DNA of 64,000 bases from Arthrobacter sp. PsM3 (GTDB lineage Bacteria > Actinomycetota > Actinomycetes > Actinomycetales > Micrococcaceae). Under the pieces are notes generated by a model. It did not search any database and was not told the DNA's origin. It worked only from the letters and a program-made list of their open reading frames with translations. Every line of letters starts with the position of its first letter. The stretch's first letter is position 1. Both the position numbers and the translations under genes were made by a program. Shown in pieces: positions 52,500 through 61,176 of the stretch. The stretch is from contig NZ_JARUXE010000004.1 of NCBI RefSeq assembly GCF_030433895.1, forward strand, positions 62,001 through 126,000, written 5' to 3'.

Positions 52500-53123
52500 A
52501 TGGACTTCGGCAACGCTCAAAGCTGGGGGGACGCGATCTATTTCTGGATCATCCCGGTGGTCATGGGCGACGCCATTTTCCCGCCCATACCGTCCGAAAT
52601 GGTCGTCATCTCAGGCGGCGCCCTGTCCGCTGTCGGGAGGGCCAACGCCTTCTTTGTGGTGCTTCTCGCCACGGCGGCGTCCTGGCTCAGCGACCTCCTG
52701 GTGTTCCAGCTCTTCAAACGACGCCTGAGCCATGCCCTGGACCGCTGGCGATGGGGCCGCACGTTCCACGAGGTCGTGCACACGGCAATCGGGAAGGCCG
52801 GCCGGTCCACCACCTACGGGGCGATCATCGGGGTCCGTTTCATCCCCGGTGGCCGCCTGGCGACGACTGCAGCGGCCGGCATCGCCAACGTCTCGACCCG
52901 CGGATTCAGCCTCTGCGCCGCACTCGGCGGCTTCCTCTGGGCCGTCTGGTCCGTCGGTCTGGGCTATGTCACCGGTGCCGCCACCGGGCTGCCGTTCTGG
53001 GCGAGCTCCCTGATCGGCGGCGCCCTCGGAATCGTGATCGGCGCTGTCGTCGGCCTCGTTGTCACGCGGCGGCGCGGCCGCTCCCCTGTTGTGGACGGTC
53101 CCGAAGAGGAACTGGACTTCTGA
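52500..53123 (+). CDS. DedA-family membrane protein
   Basis: 207 aa from ATG 52500; GTG 52482 is an alternative. Conserved features: MGDAIFPPIPSEMVVISGGAL near 20, IIGVRFIPGGRLATTAAAGIANVSTRGF near 110, and several membrane helices (FFVVLLATAASWLSDLLVFQLF; GGFLWAVWSVGLGYVTGAATG; GGALGIVIGAVVGLVV). DedA proteins flip polyprenyl or phospholipids and affect envelope stress tolerance. Monocistronic. Confidence 0.92.
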   Translation: MDFGNAQSWGDAIYFWIIPVVMGDAIFPPIPSEMVVISGGALSAVGRANAFFVVLLATAASWLSDLLVFQLFKRRLSHALDRWRWGRTFHEVVHTAIGKAGRSTTYGAIIGVRFIPGGRLATTAAAGIANVSTRGFSLCAALGGFLWAVWSVGLGYVTGAATGLPFWASSLIGGALGIVIGAVVGLVVTRRRGRSPVVDGPEEELDF

Positions 53124-53140
53124 ACCGGCCGGGCCGGAAC

Positions 53141-53446
53141 CTAGACTGGCGCCCAGCGGCCGCGGTTGCGGCGGAGCACCATCAGGTGACCGGTCACCGC
53201 AACGCGTTCGACGGCGTCGCGCATCATCGCCGCCGATTCCAGCGCCTGGCGGTTCTCGCAGCTGTAGGAGGTGGGCTCGACGAGGAAGCGCAGGTTCAGC
53301 TGCGGAACCCCGCCGGCGAGGTCGAGCTGGTTCGCCTCTACGTGGTGCCGCGTCTCCAGCGCCTCGACAGCCGCGGCCATGACGGCCTCCGGCGGGTTGC
53401 CCGGCTTGAGCCCGGTGATCTTCAGTCTGGTCTGGAACGACGGCAT
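53141..53446 (-). CDS. Hypothetical protein
   Basis: 101 aa from ATG 53446 with GAGCC upstream; the frame extends to 53539. Compact alpha/beta protein: SFQTRLKITGLKPGNPPEAVMAAAVEALETRHHVEANQLDL, then FLVEPTSYSCENRQALESAAMMRDAVERVAV and a Arg-rich end. I do not recognise the family. It lies convergent with DedA and back-to-back with the nickel permease. Confidence 0.7.
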   Translation of the reverse strand: MPSFQTRLKITGLKPGNPPEAVMAAAVEALETRHHVEANQLDLAGGVPQLNLRFLVEPTSYSCENRQALESAAMMRDAVERVAVTGHLMVLRRNRGRWAPV

Positions 53447-53531
53447 AGGCTCAAGCCTAAATGCATTGCGTGCGCCGGCCGTCCCCGCAGGGTCTTGGCA
53501 GCGGGGGCCCCTGCGCCTACCCTTACGCACT

Positions 53532-54641
53532 ATGAGCAACCTGTGGCCTGTAGCTCAGCCGGAGCGGACCAAACGCAGCCGCTGGGACCGCCGGGACAAG
53601 GTCCATCTCGCCGGCATCACCGGCTTTGTCATCCTGCTCAATACCGTTGGCTGGGGCGTGCTGATCCTGGCCGTGGTCCCCCAAAATTTCTCCCTGGGCC
53701 GCGCCGGTGTGTTTGGGGCCGGCCTCGGCGTCACCGCCTTTCTGCTCGGCGTGCGGCACGCATTCGACGCCGACCACATCGCCGTCATCGACAACACCAC
53801 CCGGAAGCTGGTCGGCGAGGGAAAGGCCTCGCTGGGGGTGGGCTTCTGGTTCTCGCTGGGCCACTCGAGCGTTGTTTTCGGCGCGGCGCTGCTCCTGGCA
53901 CTCGGCGTGAGGGCACTGGCCGGCACCGTACAGAACGAGGACTCGGCCCTGATCCAGGCCCTCGGTATGCTCGGCAGCGTGGTGGCTGGCATGTTTCTGA
54001 TTCTGATCGGGCTGATGAACCTCGTCTCGGTCATAGGCATTGTCCGGGTGATCCGCCGGATGCGGACCGGGGACTTCAGCGAAGCCGAGCTTGAGCAGCA
54101 GCTCAATAACCGGGGCTTCCTGGCCCGGCTGCTCGGTGGATCGATCCGGCGGATTGCCAAACCCTGGCACGTCTATCCGGTCGGCCTGCTGATGGGTCTG
54201 GGATTCGACACCGCTTCCCAGATAGCCATGCTGGTGCTCGCGGCTGGTTCGGCGGCCTTCTCCCTGCCCTGGTACGCCATCCTGGTCCTGCCGGTTCTAT
54301 TTGCCGCCGGAATGAGCATCTTTGACACCGCCGACGGCGTGTTCATGTCCAGGGCTTACGGGTGGGCATTCCTCCGGCCGGTCCGGAAATTGTTCTACAA
54401 CCTGACCGTCACGGTTCTCTCGGTTGTTGTGGCGCTGGTGGTCGGCGTCATCGTGCTGTCCGGGTTGTTGGTGGACAAGCTCGGAATCGAGTCAGGGCCG
54501 GCAGCCGCAGTCGGGGCACTGGAGTTGGAAAACGTCGGCTACATCATCGTGGGCATCTTCGTGGTCACGTGGCTGGCTGCGCTCGCTGTCTGGAAATTCG
54601 GCCGGATCGAACAACGCTGGAGCCCACCGGGCAGCAGCTGA
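53532..54641 (+). CDS. nixA: Nickel/cobalt permease, NiCoT (NicO/HoxN) family
   Basis: 369 aa from ATG 53532. Eight membrane helices; the metal signature in helix II is RHAFDADHIAVIDNTTRK with His76, Asp81, His82 (HX4DH). The third signature GFWFSLGHSSVVF and later LGFDTASQIAML and LFAAGMSIFDTADGVFMSRAYGWAF are also canonical. It imports Ni2+ (or Co2+) with high affinity. It precedes hypA by 124 bp and the hydrogenase structural genes by 1.3 kb, so nickel supply for the [NiFe] centre is the obvious role. Symbol follows the family. Confidence 0.94.
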   Translation: MSNLWPVAQPERTKRSRWDRRDKVHLAGITGFVILLNTVGWGVLILAVVPQNFSLGRAGVFGAGLGVTAFLLGVRHAFDADHIAVIDNTTRKLVGEGKASLGVGFWFSLGHSSVVFGAALLLALGVRALAGTVQNEDSALIQALGMLGSVVAGMFLILIGLMNLVSVIGIVRVIRRMRTGDFSEAELEQQLNNRGFLARLLGGSIRRIAKPWHVYPVGLLMGLGFDTASQIAMLVLAAGSAAFSLPWYAILVLPVLFAAGMSIFDTADGVFMSRAYGWAFLRPVRKLFYNLTVTVLSVVVALVVGVIVLSGLLVDKLGIESGPAAAVGALELENVGYIIVGIFVVTWLAALAVWKFGRIEQRWSPPGSS

Positions 54642-54717
54642 GGATCACCGGCGCATTGGAGCCGGAGATGGCGCGAACGACACCCGACGGTGGTGTCCTT
54701 GCATTGCCGGAGAGTGG

Positions 54718-54746
54718 TTGTGTTTTTTTCGGCTCGCGCCTATCTT
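54718..54746 (+). promoter_or_regulatory. Candidate promoter of the hydrogenase operon
   Basis: TTGTGT (54718-54723) and TATCTT (54741-54746) are separated by exactly 17 bp, 19 bp before the hypA start; a strong ribosome site (GGAAGGAG) falls between. The spacer contains a T7 run. Confidence 0.6.
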
Positions 54747-54765
54747 GGCAGGAAGGAGCGCCGCC

Positions 54766-55095
54766 ATGCACGAACTCTCCATTACCCAGAGCCTTATCGA
54801 AGCCGTCCTCGACCGAATCGGCGAGCGGAAGGTCATTGCGGTCAATGTGCAGGTGGGTCCGCTCTCCGGTGTCTTGCCGGATGCCATGCGCTTCTGCTTC
54901 GACGTCGCTTCCGCGGGCACCCCACTGGACGGCGCCCAGCTGTTGATCGACGAACCGCGCGGCCGGGCCCGGTGCAGAAACTGCCACGACGAATTCGAAC
55001 TAACCGATCTGGTCCTGCTGTGTCCCTGCGGAAGCGCCGACGTCGAAGTCCTCAGCGGCCGCGAACTCCTGCTGATGTCGGTGGAGGTGGCGTAG
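54766..55095 (+). CDS. hypA: Hydrogenase nickel-insertion protein HypA
   Basis: 109 aa. The N-terminal Met-His-Glu (MHELSITQSLIEAV) binds nickel and the zinc domain has CRNCHDEFEL and LCPCGSADVEVL, i.e. C-x2-C and C-x-C, a slight variant of the double C-x2-C family pattern. It delivers nickel with HypB to the large subunit. GGAAGGAG ends 9 bases before the ATG. hypB starts 3 bp after its stop. Confidence 0.95.
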   Translation: MHELSITQSLIEAVLDRIGERKVIAVNVQVGPLSGVLPDAMRFCFDVASAGTPLDGAQLLIDEPRGRARCRNCHDEFELTDLVLLCPCGSADVEVLSGRELLLMSVEVA

Positions 55096-55098
55096 CAA

Positions 55099-55935
55099 GT
55101 GTGTACAACATGCGGATGCGGCGACGAGACGAACGTCAGGGTTTCCACCCTTCAGGAACCCTCCAGTGCACCCCTGCCCGGGCATCCGCACGACCACGGT
55201 GCGGACCACGAGCACCCGCATCCGCACGACCACGACCACGACCACGTAACCATCCAGCTGGAGCAGAACCTGCTCGCGAAGAACGAGCTGCTCGCGGCAA
55301 GGAACCGGGGATGGCTGGAAGGCCGGGGAATCCGCGCGCTGAACCTGATGAGTTCCCCCGGCGCGGGGAAGACCACCCTGCTGGTCCGCACCCTCGCGGA
55401 CCTCGGCGAGCGCCTGCGGGCAGGCGTCGTCGAGGGCGACCAGGAGACGTCGCTGGACGCGGACCGCATCCGTGCGGTCGGGCGGCACGTCGTCCAGATC
55501 AACACCGGAGCCGGCTGCCATTTGGACGCCGACATGCTCCGGCGCGGGCTGGACGCCCTGGATCCGGAGACGGGGTCCACGGTGTTCATCGAAAATGTGG
55601 GCAATCTGGTCTGCCCCGCCCTGTTTGACCTGGGCGAAGCTGCCAAAATAGTAGTCGTTTCCGTGACGGAAGGTGATGACAAGCCGCAGAAATACCCGCA
55701 CATGTTCAAGGCAGCCGATCTGGTGATCATCAACAAGTCGGATCTGCTTCCCTACGTTGACTTCGACGTCGACGGGTTCCGGCGCAGGGCCCGTCAGCTC
55801 AATCCGCGCACCGATTTCCTGGTCCTTTCGGCCACCACCGGCGATGGCCTCGCCGACTGGTATGACTGGCTCGGCGGAACCAGTTCCCGGTCAGCCACTC
55901 TGACTGGCTCTTTGACGGACACACTGAGCCCGTAA
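55099..55935 (+). CDS. hypB: Hydrogenase nickel-incorporation GTPase HypB
   Basis: 278 aa from GTG 55099. An N-terminal metal motif CTTCGCG (Cys2, 5, 7) is followed by a histidine-rich nickel-storage tract (HPHDHGADHEHPHPHDHDHDH, about 29-49). The GTPase domain has SSPGAGKTTLL (P-loop), EGDQETSLDADRIRA, the dimer metal site TGAGCHLDADM and INKSDLLPY (G4-like NKSD). It hydrolyses GTP during nickel insertion. Placed between hypA and the small-subunit gene, 21 bp upstream of the latter. Confidence 0.97.
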   Translation: MCTTCGCGDETNVRVSTLQEPSSAPLPGHPHDHGADHEHPHPHDHDHDHVTIQLEQNLLAKNELLAARNRGWLEGRGIRALNLMSSPGAGKTTLLVRTLADLGERLRAGVVEGDQETSLDADRIRAVGRHVVQINTGAGCHLDADMLRRGLDALDPETGSTVFIENVGNLVCPALFDLGEAAKIVVVSVTEGDDKPQKYPHMFKAADLVIINKSDLLPYVDFDVDGFRRRARQLNPRTDFLVLSATTGDGLADWYDWLGGTSSRSATLTGSLTDTLSP

Positions 55936-55956
55936 GGGCCTGCGAAAGAGGCAACA

Positions 55957-57015
55957 ATGCCTACTGAAACTTCTCTGAAGGCCGAAGAAACCCTTATCCA
56001 TGTGCTGTGGATCAACGCAGGGCTCAGCTGCGACGGCGATTCGGTGGCCCTGACGGCAGCCACGCAGCCCAGTGTCGAGGAGATAGCCCTCGGCGCATTG
56101 CCCGGCCTGCCGCGCATTGCCATGCATTGGCCTCTGATCGACTTCGAATGCGGACCGCAGGAAGGGGCCGACGACTTCCTGGAATGGTTCCGGAAAGCGG
56201 ACCGCGGTGAGCTGGAACCGTTTGTCCTGGTGGTGGAGGGGTCCATCCCCAATGAAAAGCTCCACGCCCCCGGCGGCTACTGGTGCGGGTTCGGGAACGA
56301 CCTCGAGACCGGACAGCCGATCACGACCAGTGAATGGCTCGACCGTCTGGCCCCCAAGGCCACCGCCATCATCGCGGCCGGGACCTGTGCCACGTACGGC
56401 GGCATCCATGCGATGGCCGGAAACCCCACCGGCGCCATGGGCGTGCCGGATTACCTCGGCTACAACTGGAAGTCCAAGGCCGGCATCCCCATCGTGTGCG
56501 TCCCGGGGTGCCCCATCCAGCCGGATAATCTTTCCGAAACAATGACGTATTTGCTGTATCAGGCCACCGGCCAGGCTCCGATGATTCCGCTGGACGACGC
56601 ACTGCGGCCCACCTGGCTATTCGGCCAGACCGTCCACGAGGGGTGTGACCGGGCCGGATACTACGAACAGGGTGACTTCGCCACCGAATACGGCTCCCCT
56701 AAGTGCATCGTGAAGCTCGGCTGCTGGGGGCCGGTGGTCAAGTGCAACGTCCCCAAGCGCGGCTGGATGAACGGCGTCGGCGGCTGCCCGAATGTCGGCG
56801 GCATCTGCATCGGCTGCACCATGCCGGGGTTCCCGGACAAGTTCATGCCCTTTATGGATGAGCCTCCCGGCGGGAAACTGTCCACCAACACCATCCGCCC
56901 GTATGGCTCGGCCATCAGGGCGCTGCGTGGAATCACCACCCACACCCTGGACCAGGAGCCCAAGTGGCGCCGGCCCGGTACTGAGCTCCTTACCGGTGCC
57001 CGGCGCACCTGGTAG
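55957..57015 (+). CDS. hhyS: Group 1h [NiFe]-hydrogenase small subunit
   Basis: 352 aa, ATG 55957. The subunit holds the three Fe-S clusters. LWINAGLSCDGDSVALTAATQPS carries Cys25 with Asp28 where most hydrogenases have the second Cys of C-x2-C. Further ligands are Cys144 (GTCATYGG), Cys185 (VPGCPIQP), the distal set His227, Cys230, Cys250, Cys256, and the medial set Cys263, 277, 284, 287. The Asp-ligated proximal cluster and ALTAATQP are group 1h hallmarks, linked to oxygen tolerance and high affinity for H2. There is no twin-arginine signal peptide, as expected for this group. It pairs with the adjacent large subunit. Confidence 0.96.
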   Translation: MPTETSLKAEETLIHVLWINAGLSCDGDSVALTAATQPSVEEIALGALPGLPRIAMHWPLIDFECGPQEGADDFLEWFRKADRGELEPFVLVVEGSIPNEKLHAPGGYWCGFGNDLETGQPITTSEWLDRLAPKATAIIAAGTCATYGGIHAMAGNPTGAMGVPDYLGYNWKSKAGIPIVCVPGCPIQPDNLSETMTYLLYQATGQAPMIPLDDALRPTWLFGQTVHEGCDRAGYYEQGDFATEYGSPKCIVKLGCWGPVVKCNVPKRGWMNGVGGCPNVGGICIGCTMPGFPDKFMPFMDEPPGGKLSTNTIRPYGSAIRALRGITTHTLDQEPKWRRPGTELLTGARRTW

Positions 57016-57041
57016 CACCCACGTCCAGACAGGTGAAGAAC

Positions 57042-58835
57042 ATGACCTCAACGATTCCAATGCCTTCCGGAAGCGGAACAGGTAACAACAATCTGGTGGA
57101 GATGGCGTGGGACCCGATTACGAGGATCGTCGGCAGCCTCGGCATCTACACGAAGATCGATTTTGCCAACAACCAGGTGGTGGAGTGCAAGAGCACCTCC
57201 TCGATCTTCCGCGGCTACTCCATCTTCATGAAGGGCAAGGACCCGCGGGACGCGCACTTCATTACCAGCCGCATCTGCGGGATCTGCGGCGACAACCACG
57301 CCACGTGCTCCTGCTACGCCCAGAACATGGCCTACGGTGTGAAGCCGCCACACCTTGGCGAATGGATCGTGAACCTCGGCGAAGCCGCCGAGTACATGTT
57401 CGACCACAACATCTTCCAGGAAAACCTCGTTGGCGTGGACTACTGCGAAAAGATGGTCTCCGAAACGAACCCCGGGGTGCTGGCAAAGGCGGAGAACACC
57501 CGTGCAGCGCACGAGGGCGACCACGGCTACCGGACCATCGCTGACATCATGCGCTCGCTCAACCCGTTCACGGGGGAGTTCTACCGGGAGGCGCTGCAGG
57601 TCAGCCGGGCCACCCGCGAAATGTTCTGCCTCATGGAGGGCCGGCACGTGCACCCGTCCACGCTGTACCCCGGCGGAGTGGGAACGGTCGCCACCATCCA
57701 GCTGATGACGGACTACATCACCCGGCTCATGCGGTACGTGGAATTCATGAAGAAAGTCGTCCCCATGCATGACGACCTCTTCGACTTCTTCTACGAGGCG
57801 CTGCCGGGCTACGAACAGGTGGGACTGCGGCGCACGCTGCTGGGCTGCTGGGGCTCGCTCCAGGACCCCGACTATTGCAACTTCGAGTACAAGGACATGA
57901 CCGAGTGGGGCCGGAAGATGTTCGTCACGCCGGGCGTCGTGGTGGACGGCAAACTCGTCACCACCGACCTCGTGCGGATCAACCTGGGCATCCGGATCAT
58001 GCTCGGGTCCTCCTACTACGAGGACTGGGAAGACCAGGAAATGTTTGTCACCCACGATCCGCTGGGCAATCCCGTGGACCGCCGGCATCCCTGGAACCAG
58101 CACACCAATCCGCGGCCGCAAAAGCGGGACCTCGCGGAGAAATACAGCTGGGTCATGTCGCCGCGCTGGTTTGACGGCCAGGACAACCTGGCGCTGGACA
58201 CCGGCGGCGGTCCGCTGGCGCGCCTCTGGGCCACGGCGCTCGCCGGGCTAGTGGACATCGGCTACATCAAGGCCACCGGCCGGAGCGTCCAGATCAACCT
58301 GCCCAAGACAGCACTGAAGGGTCCGGTGTCCTTCGAGTGGAACGTCCCGCAGTGGAGCAACACCCTGGAGCGCAACCGGGCCCGCACCTACTTCCAGGCC
58401 TACGCCGCCGCCGCCGCACTGCACTTCGCCGAGAAGGCACTCGAGGAGATCCGCGCCGGCCGCACCAAGACCTGGGAGAGCTTCGAGGTTCCGGATGAGG
58501 CCATCAGCTGCGGCTTCACGGAGGCCGTCCGGGGTGTCCTGTCCCACCACATGGTGATCCGCGACGGGAAGATCGCCAACTACCATCCGTATCCGCCAAC
58601 GCCCTGGAACGCCAGCCCCACGGATTCAGCCGGGACCGCCGGCCCCTACGAGGACGCCGTCCAGGGTCAGCCGATTTTCGAGGAGAACGACCGCGAGCAC
58701 TTCAAAGGCATCGACATCATGCGCACGGTCCGCAGCTTCGACCCCTGCCTGCCCTGTGGGGTGCACATGTATCTGGGTAACGGCCAGACCCTGGAGAAGC
58801 TGCACTCCCCCACCCAGACCCTGACCGGCGAATAG
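57042..58835 (+). CDS. hhyL: Group 1h [NiFe]-hydrogenase large subunit
   Basis: 597 aa from ATG 57042 (AGGTGAAG upstream); GTG 57033 is an alternative. Nickel-iron ligands are in the L1 motif SRICGICGDNHATCSCYA (Cys79, Cys82) and the L2 motif DPCLPCGVH (Cys569, Cys572, His575). Twenty-two residues follow His575 (MYLGNGQTLEKLHSPTQTLT and two more), the peptide removed by the maturation protease. EFSY-like YTKIDFANNQVVECKSTSSIFRG and GRHVHPSTLYPGGVG are family typical. Oxidises H2 at low partial pressure. Overall layout small-large-NifU-like matches known group 1h operons. Confidence 0.97.
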   Translation: MTSTIPMPSGSGTGNNNLVEMAWDPITRIVGSLGIYTKIDFANNQVVECKSTSSIFRGYSIFMKGKDPRDAHFITSRICGICGDNHATCSCYAQNMAYGVKPPHLGEWIVNLGEAAEYMFDHNIFQENLVGVDYCEKMVSETNPGVLAKAENTRAAHEGDHGYRTIADIMRSLNPFTGEFYREALQVSRATREMFCLMEGRHVHPSTLYPGGVGTVATIQLMTDYITRLMRYVEFMKKVVPMHDDLFDFFYEALPGYEQVGLRRTLLGCWGSLQDPDYCNFEYKDMTEWGRKMFVTPGVVVDGKLVTTDLVRINLGIRIMLGSSYYEDWEDQEMFVTHDPLGNPVDRRHPWNQHTNPRPQKRDLAEKYSWVMSPRWFDGQDNLALDTGGGPLARLWATALAGLVDIGYIKATGRSVQINLPKTALKGPVSFEWNVPQWSNTLERNRARTYFQAYAAAAALHFAEKALEEIRAGRTKTWESFEVPDEAISCGFTEAVRGVLSHHMVIRDGKIANYHPYPPTPWNASPTDSAGTAGPYEDAVQGQPIFEENDREHFKGIDIMRTVRSFDPCLPCGVHMYLGNGQTLEKLHSPTQTLTGE

Positions 58836-58845
58836 CAGCCCCGCC

Positions 58846-59811
58846 ATGCCTGGCGAGGACCGGCCGCGGCAGGCCGGCGACCGGATCGAAAGTCTCCTCG
58901 ACGCCCTCGGCGCAGGCGGGGCGGTGGCCCGCGGGCGCGCCGAGGAACTGCTCCGCCAGGTGACGGAACTCTACGGCTCAGGGCTGGCGAGGATCCTCGA
59001 AATCCTCGGCGACCGCGGACAATTGGACGGCGGAACGCTGGACGCGCTGACCGCGGACGAGCTCGTCTCCAGCCTCCTGGTGATCCACGGGCTGCACCCC
59101 CAGGACGTGGAAACACGGGTGAGAGCCGCGCTGGAGAGTGTCCGGCCGTACCTCGGCTCGCACGGCGGCAACGTGGAACTTCTGGACGTCAGCCCCGAGG
59201 GCGTGGTGCGGCTGCGGCTGCTCGGCACCTGCCAGGGGTGCCCGTCGTCGTCGGTCACGCTCAAGTTCGCCGTCGAAGAAGCCATCGAGACGGCGGCGCC
59301 CGAGGTCACCGCCATCGAGGTGGTCGAGGAGGACTCCCGCCCGGCAGTTCCGGCGGTGATTCCGGTGGAGGCGCTGCTGGTCCGGCTGAACCACCCTGCC
59401 GAGGCCGCGGCAGGGCACGGGCCGGGCGACACCGGCGGCTGGCAGGAGCACGCCGCCGGATCGTGGGAGCCCGTGCCGGAGATTGCCGGACTCGAGCCCG
59501 GCGAAGTTGCCGGCTTCCTGGTGGGCGGGTACCCGGTGCTCGCCTGCCGGACCGGGCAGGACGTCTATGCCTACCGCGATTATTGCCCGCGGTGCACGGC
59601 ATCGATGGCCGGCGCCACCCTCCAGCGTGCCCTCGCCGCACCCGTCGGCGGCGGTCTGCTGCGCTGCCCCTCATGCCGCGGCCATTTCGACGTGCGGCAG
59701 GCCGGGATCTGCCTCGAGGACCGGAACCTGCATCTGGATCCCCTGCCTCTCCTGGTCCGGTCCGGCGTGATGTCCGTGGCCGTGCCGGTCGTTTCCGGAC
59801 AGGGCGCCTGA
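58846..59811 (+). CDS. NifU-like/Rieske-fold fusion protein of the hydrogenase operon
   Basis: 321 aa, ATG 58846, 8 bp after hhyL. Residues 80-165 are a NifU C-terminal domain (VRAALESVRPYLGSHGGNVELLDVSPEGVVRLRLLGTCQGCPSSSVTL, with C-x2-C). Residues 220-300 have a Rieske-like fold but cluster motifs YRDYCPRCTASMAG and LLRCPSCRGHFDV, so the two loops each end in Cys instead of the C-x-H and C-x2-H of a Rieske protein. It could bind a rubredoxin-like iron or zinc. Fe-S maturation or electron transfer from the hydrogenase is the expected role. Reported with group 1h hydrogenases in other actinobacteria (established context). Confidence 0.88.
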   Translation: MPGEDRPRQAGDRIESLLDALGAGGAVARGRAEELLRQVTELYGSGLARILEILGDRGQLDGGTLDALTADELVSSLLVIHGLHPQDVETRVRAALESVRPYLGSHGGNVELLDVSPEGVVRLRLLGTCQGCPSSSVTLKFAVEEAIETAAPEVTAIEVVEEDSRPAVPAVIPVEALLVRLNHPAEAAAGHGPGDTGGWQEHAAGSWEPVPEIAGLEPGEVAGFLVGGYPVLACRTGQDVYAYRDYCPRCTASMAGATLQRALAAPVGGGLLRCPSCRGHFDVRQAGICLEDRNLHLDPLPLLVRSGVMSVAVPVVSGQGA

Positions 59812-59812
59812 C

Positions 59813-60523
59813 GTGAGCCAGGGACGCAGCACCGAACCCGGCCGGGGCGCCGCCGCCCCCGGCGGGCTGCCGGTCGCCCTGCTGCGCAGGATCGCGTCCA
59901 GCCCGCCCGCGCCGCCCGCCGGCGAGCGCTGCGAGATGTGCGGGGAACCCATCCCCGGGGAACACCAGCACGTCGTCGACCTGGAGAGCCACGCCATGAT
60001 GTGCACGTGCCGGCCGTGCTACCTCCTGTTCACCGACGCCACGGCCCACCTGCGCTACCGCTCGGTGCCGGACCGGTATCTGCACTTTCCCGATTTTGAA
60101 CTGGGCCCGGGCCAGTGGGACGAGCTGGAAATTCCGGTGGGACTGGCATTCTTCTTCCACAGTTCCAAACTGGACCGGACCGTCGCCTTCTACCCGGGCC
60201 CCGCCGGCGCCACCGAATCCGAGCTCCCGCTGGGCGCCTGGGGCACCGTGCTGGCCCGGAACCCGGCGCTCGCCCTGGCCGCACCGGATACGGAGGCGCT
60301 GCTGATCCGCGGACCGGGCCCCGACCGGGCCCGCGCCGACTGCCATCTCGTTCCCGTGGACGCATGCTACGAACTCGTGGGGCAGCTTCGCCGCCGCTGG
60401 CGCGGGTTCGACGGCGGCCAGGAGGCCCGCGAGCAACTCGCCGCCTTCTTCGCGCGGCTGGACCGCCGCAGCCGGCCCGTGCCGGAAGACACCAGCGAGT
60501 CCCTGGCGGGAGGCTCCCCATGA
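59813..60523 (+). CDS. Hydrogenase-operon protein with Cys-rich zinc-ribbon-like N-terminus (DUF5947-like)
   Basis: 236 aa from GTG 59813, one base after the preceding stop. After a 35-residue flexible start the metal site reads CEMCGEPIPGEHQHVVDLESHAMMCTCRPCYLLF, with four Cys and several His. The rest is an alpha/beta domain (GLAFFFHSSKLDRTVAFYPGPAGATES) and a basic helical end. I recall this as the DUF5947 family that accompanies group 1h hydrogenases, but this is unchecked. Its stop overlaps the next ATG. Function unknown; membership of the maturation pathway is inferred from position. Confidence 0.82.
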   Translation: MSQGRSTEPGRGAAAPGGLPVALLRRIASSPPAPPAGERCEMCGEPIPGEHQHVVDLESHAMMCTCRPCYLLFTDATAHLRYRSVPDRYLHFPDFELGPGQWDELEIPVGLAFFFHSSKLDRTVAFYPGPAGATESELPLGAWGTVLARNPALALAAPDTEALLIRGPGPDRARADCHLVPVDACYELVGQLRRRWRGFDGGQEAREQLAAFFARLDRRSRPVPEDTSESLAGGSP

Positions 60524-61176
60524 CCGAGCTGGCGTTCGCCGTCGTCGACATCCAGCCCGAGCCCTACGCGGCGGCACCGCAGCTGACCGCCCGGCTCAAG
60601 CTCACCGAGTCCACCGGCGCCACCATCCACGCAATCGCGCTGCGCTGCCAGGTGCGGATCCTGCCGCAGCGCCGCGGCTACGCGGACGAGGAGGAACGGG
60701 GGCTCCTGGACCTGTTCGGCGAGCGCGGCCGCTGGCCCACCACGCTCAGGTCGTTCCTCTGGCTGCAGTGCAGCGCCATGGTGCAGGGATTCACGGGCAG
60801 CACCGAGGCGGATCTGCCCCTGCCCTGCACGTTCGACTTCGACGTCGCCGCGGCCAAGTACCTGCACGCCCTCAGGGACGGCGAAATCCCGCTGGAGCTG
60901 CTGTTCTCCGGCACGGTCTTCACGAAGGGGCCGACGGGATTCGGGGTGGAGCAGGTCCCTTGGCATCTCGAAGCCTCCTACCGGCTCCCGGTGGCAGCCT
61001 GGCACCGGCTGATGGACCAGTACTTCCCCAATGCGGGCTGGATCCGGCTGGACCGGGAGGCACTGGCCGACCTGTCCCGGTACAGGTCGGCGCGCGGCCT
61101 GACGTCCTGGGAGGCCACCGTGGAGTCGCTGCTGGCGGATGCCGCGACTGGTGTGGGCGGAGAGCCGCTCCCATGA
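60520..61176 (+). CDS. Hydrogenase-operon protein of unknown function (DUF6084-like)
   Basis: 218 aa, ATG 60520 overlapping the previous stop (ATGA), and its own stop overlapping the next ATG. Mostly beta: FAVVDIQPEPYAAAPQLTARLKLTESTGATIHAIALRCQVRILPQ, then FTGSTEADLPLPCTFDFDVAAAKYL and PFxGTVFTKG-like LLFSGTVFTKGPTG. No Cys cluster, signal or membrane helix. I recall it as DUF6084, unchecked. It appears to be a soluble structural or assembly factor; strictly conserved order with its neighbours argues for a shared complex. Confidence 0.82.
   Translation: MTELAFAVVDIQPEPYAAAPQLTARLKLTESTGATIHAIALRCQVRILPQRRGYADEEERGLLDLFGERGRWPTTLRSFLWLQCSAMVQGFTGSTEADLPLPCTFDFDVAAAKYLHALRDGEIPLELLFSGTVFTKGPTGFGVEQVPWHLEASYRLPVAAWHRLMDQYFPNAGWIRLDREALADLSRYRSARGLTSWEATVESLLADAATGVGGEPLP

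Noticed and set aside
55957..56020. Twin-arginine signal on the hydrogenase small subunit
   Set aside because: No RR motif or hydrophobic segment is present; the start is soluble, as known for group 1h enzymes.
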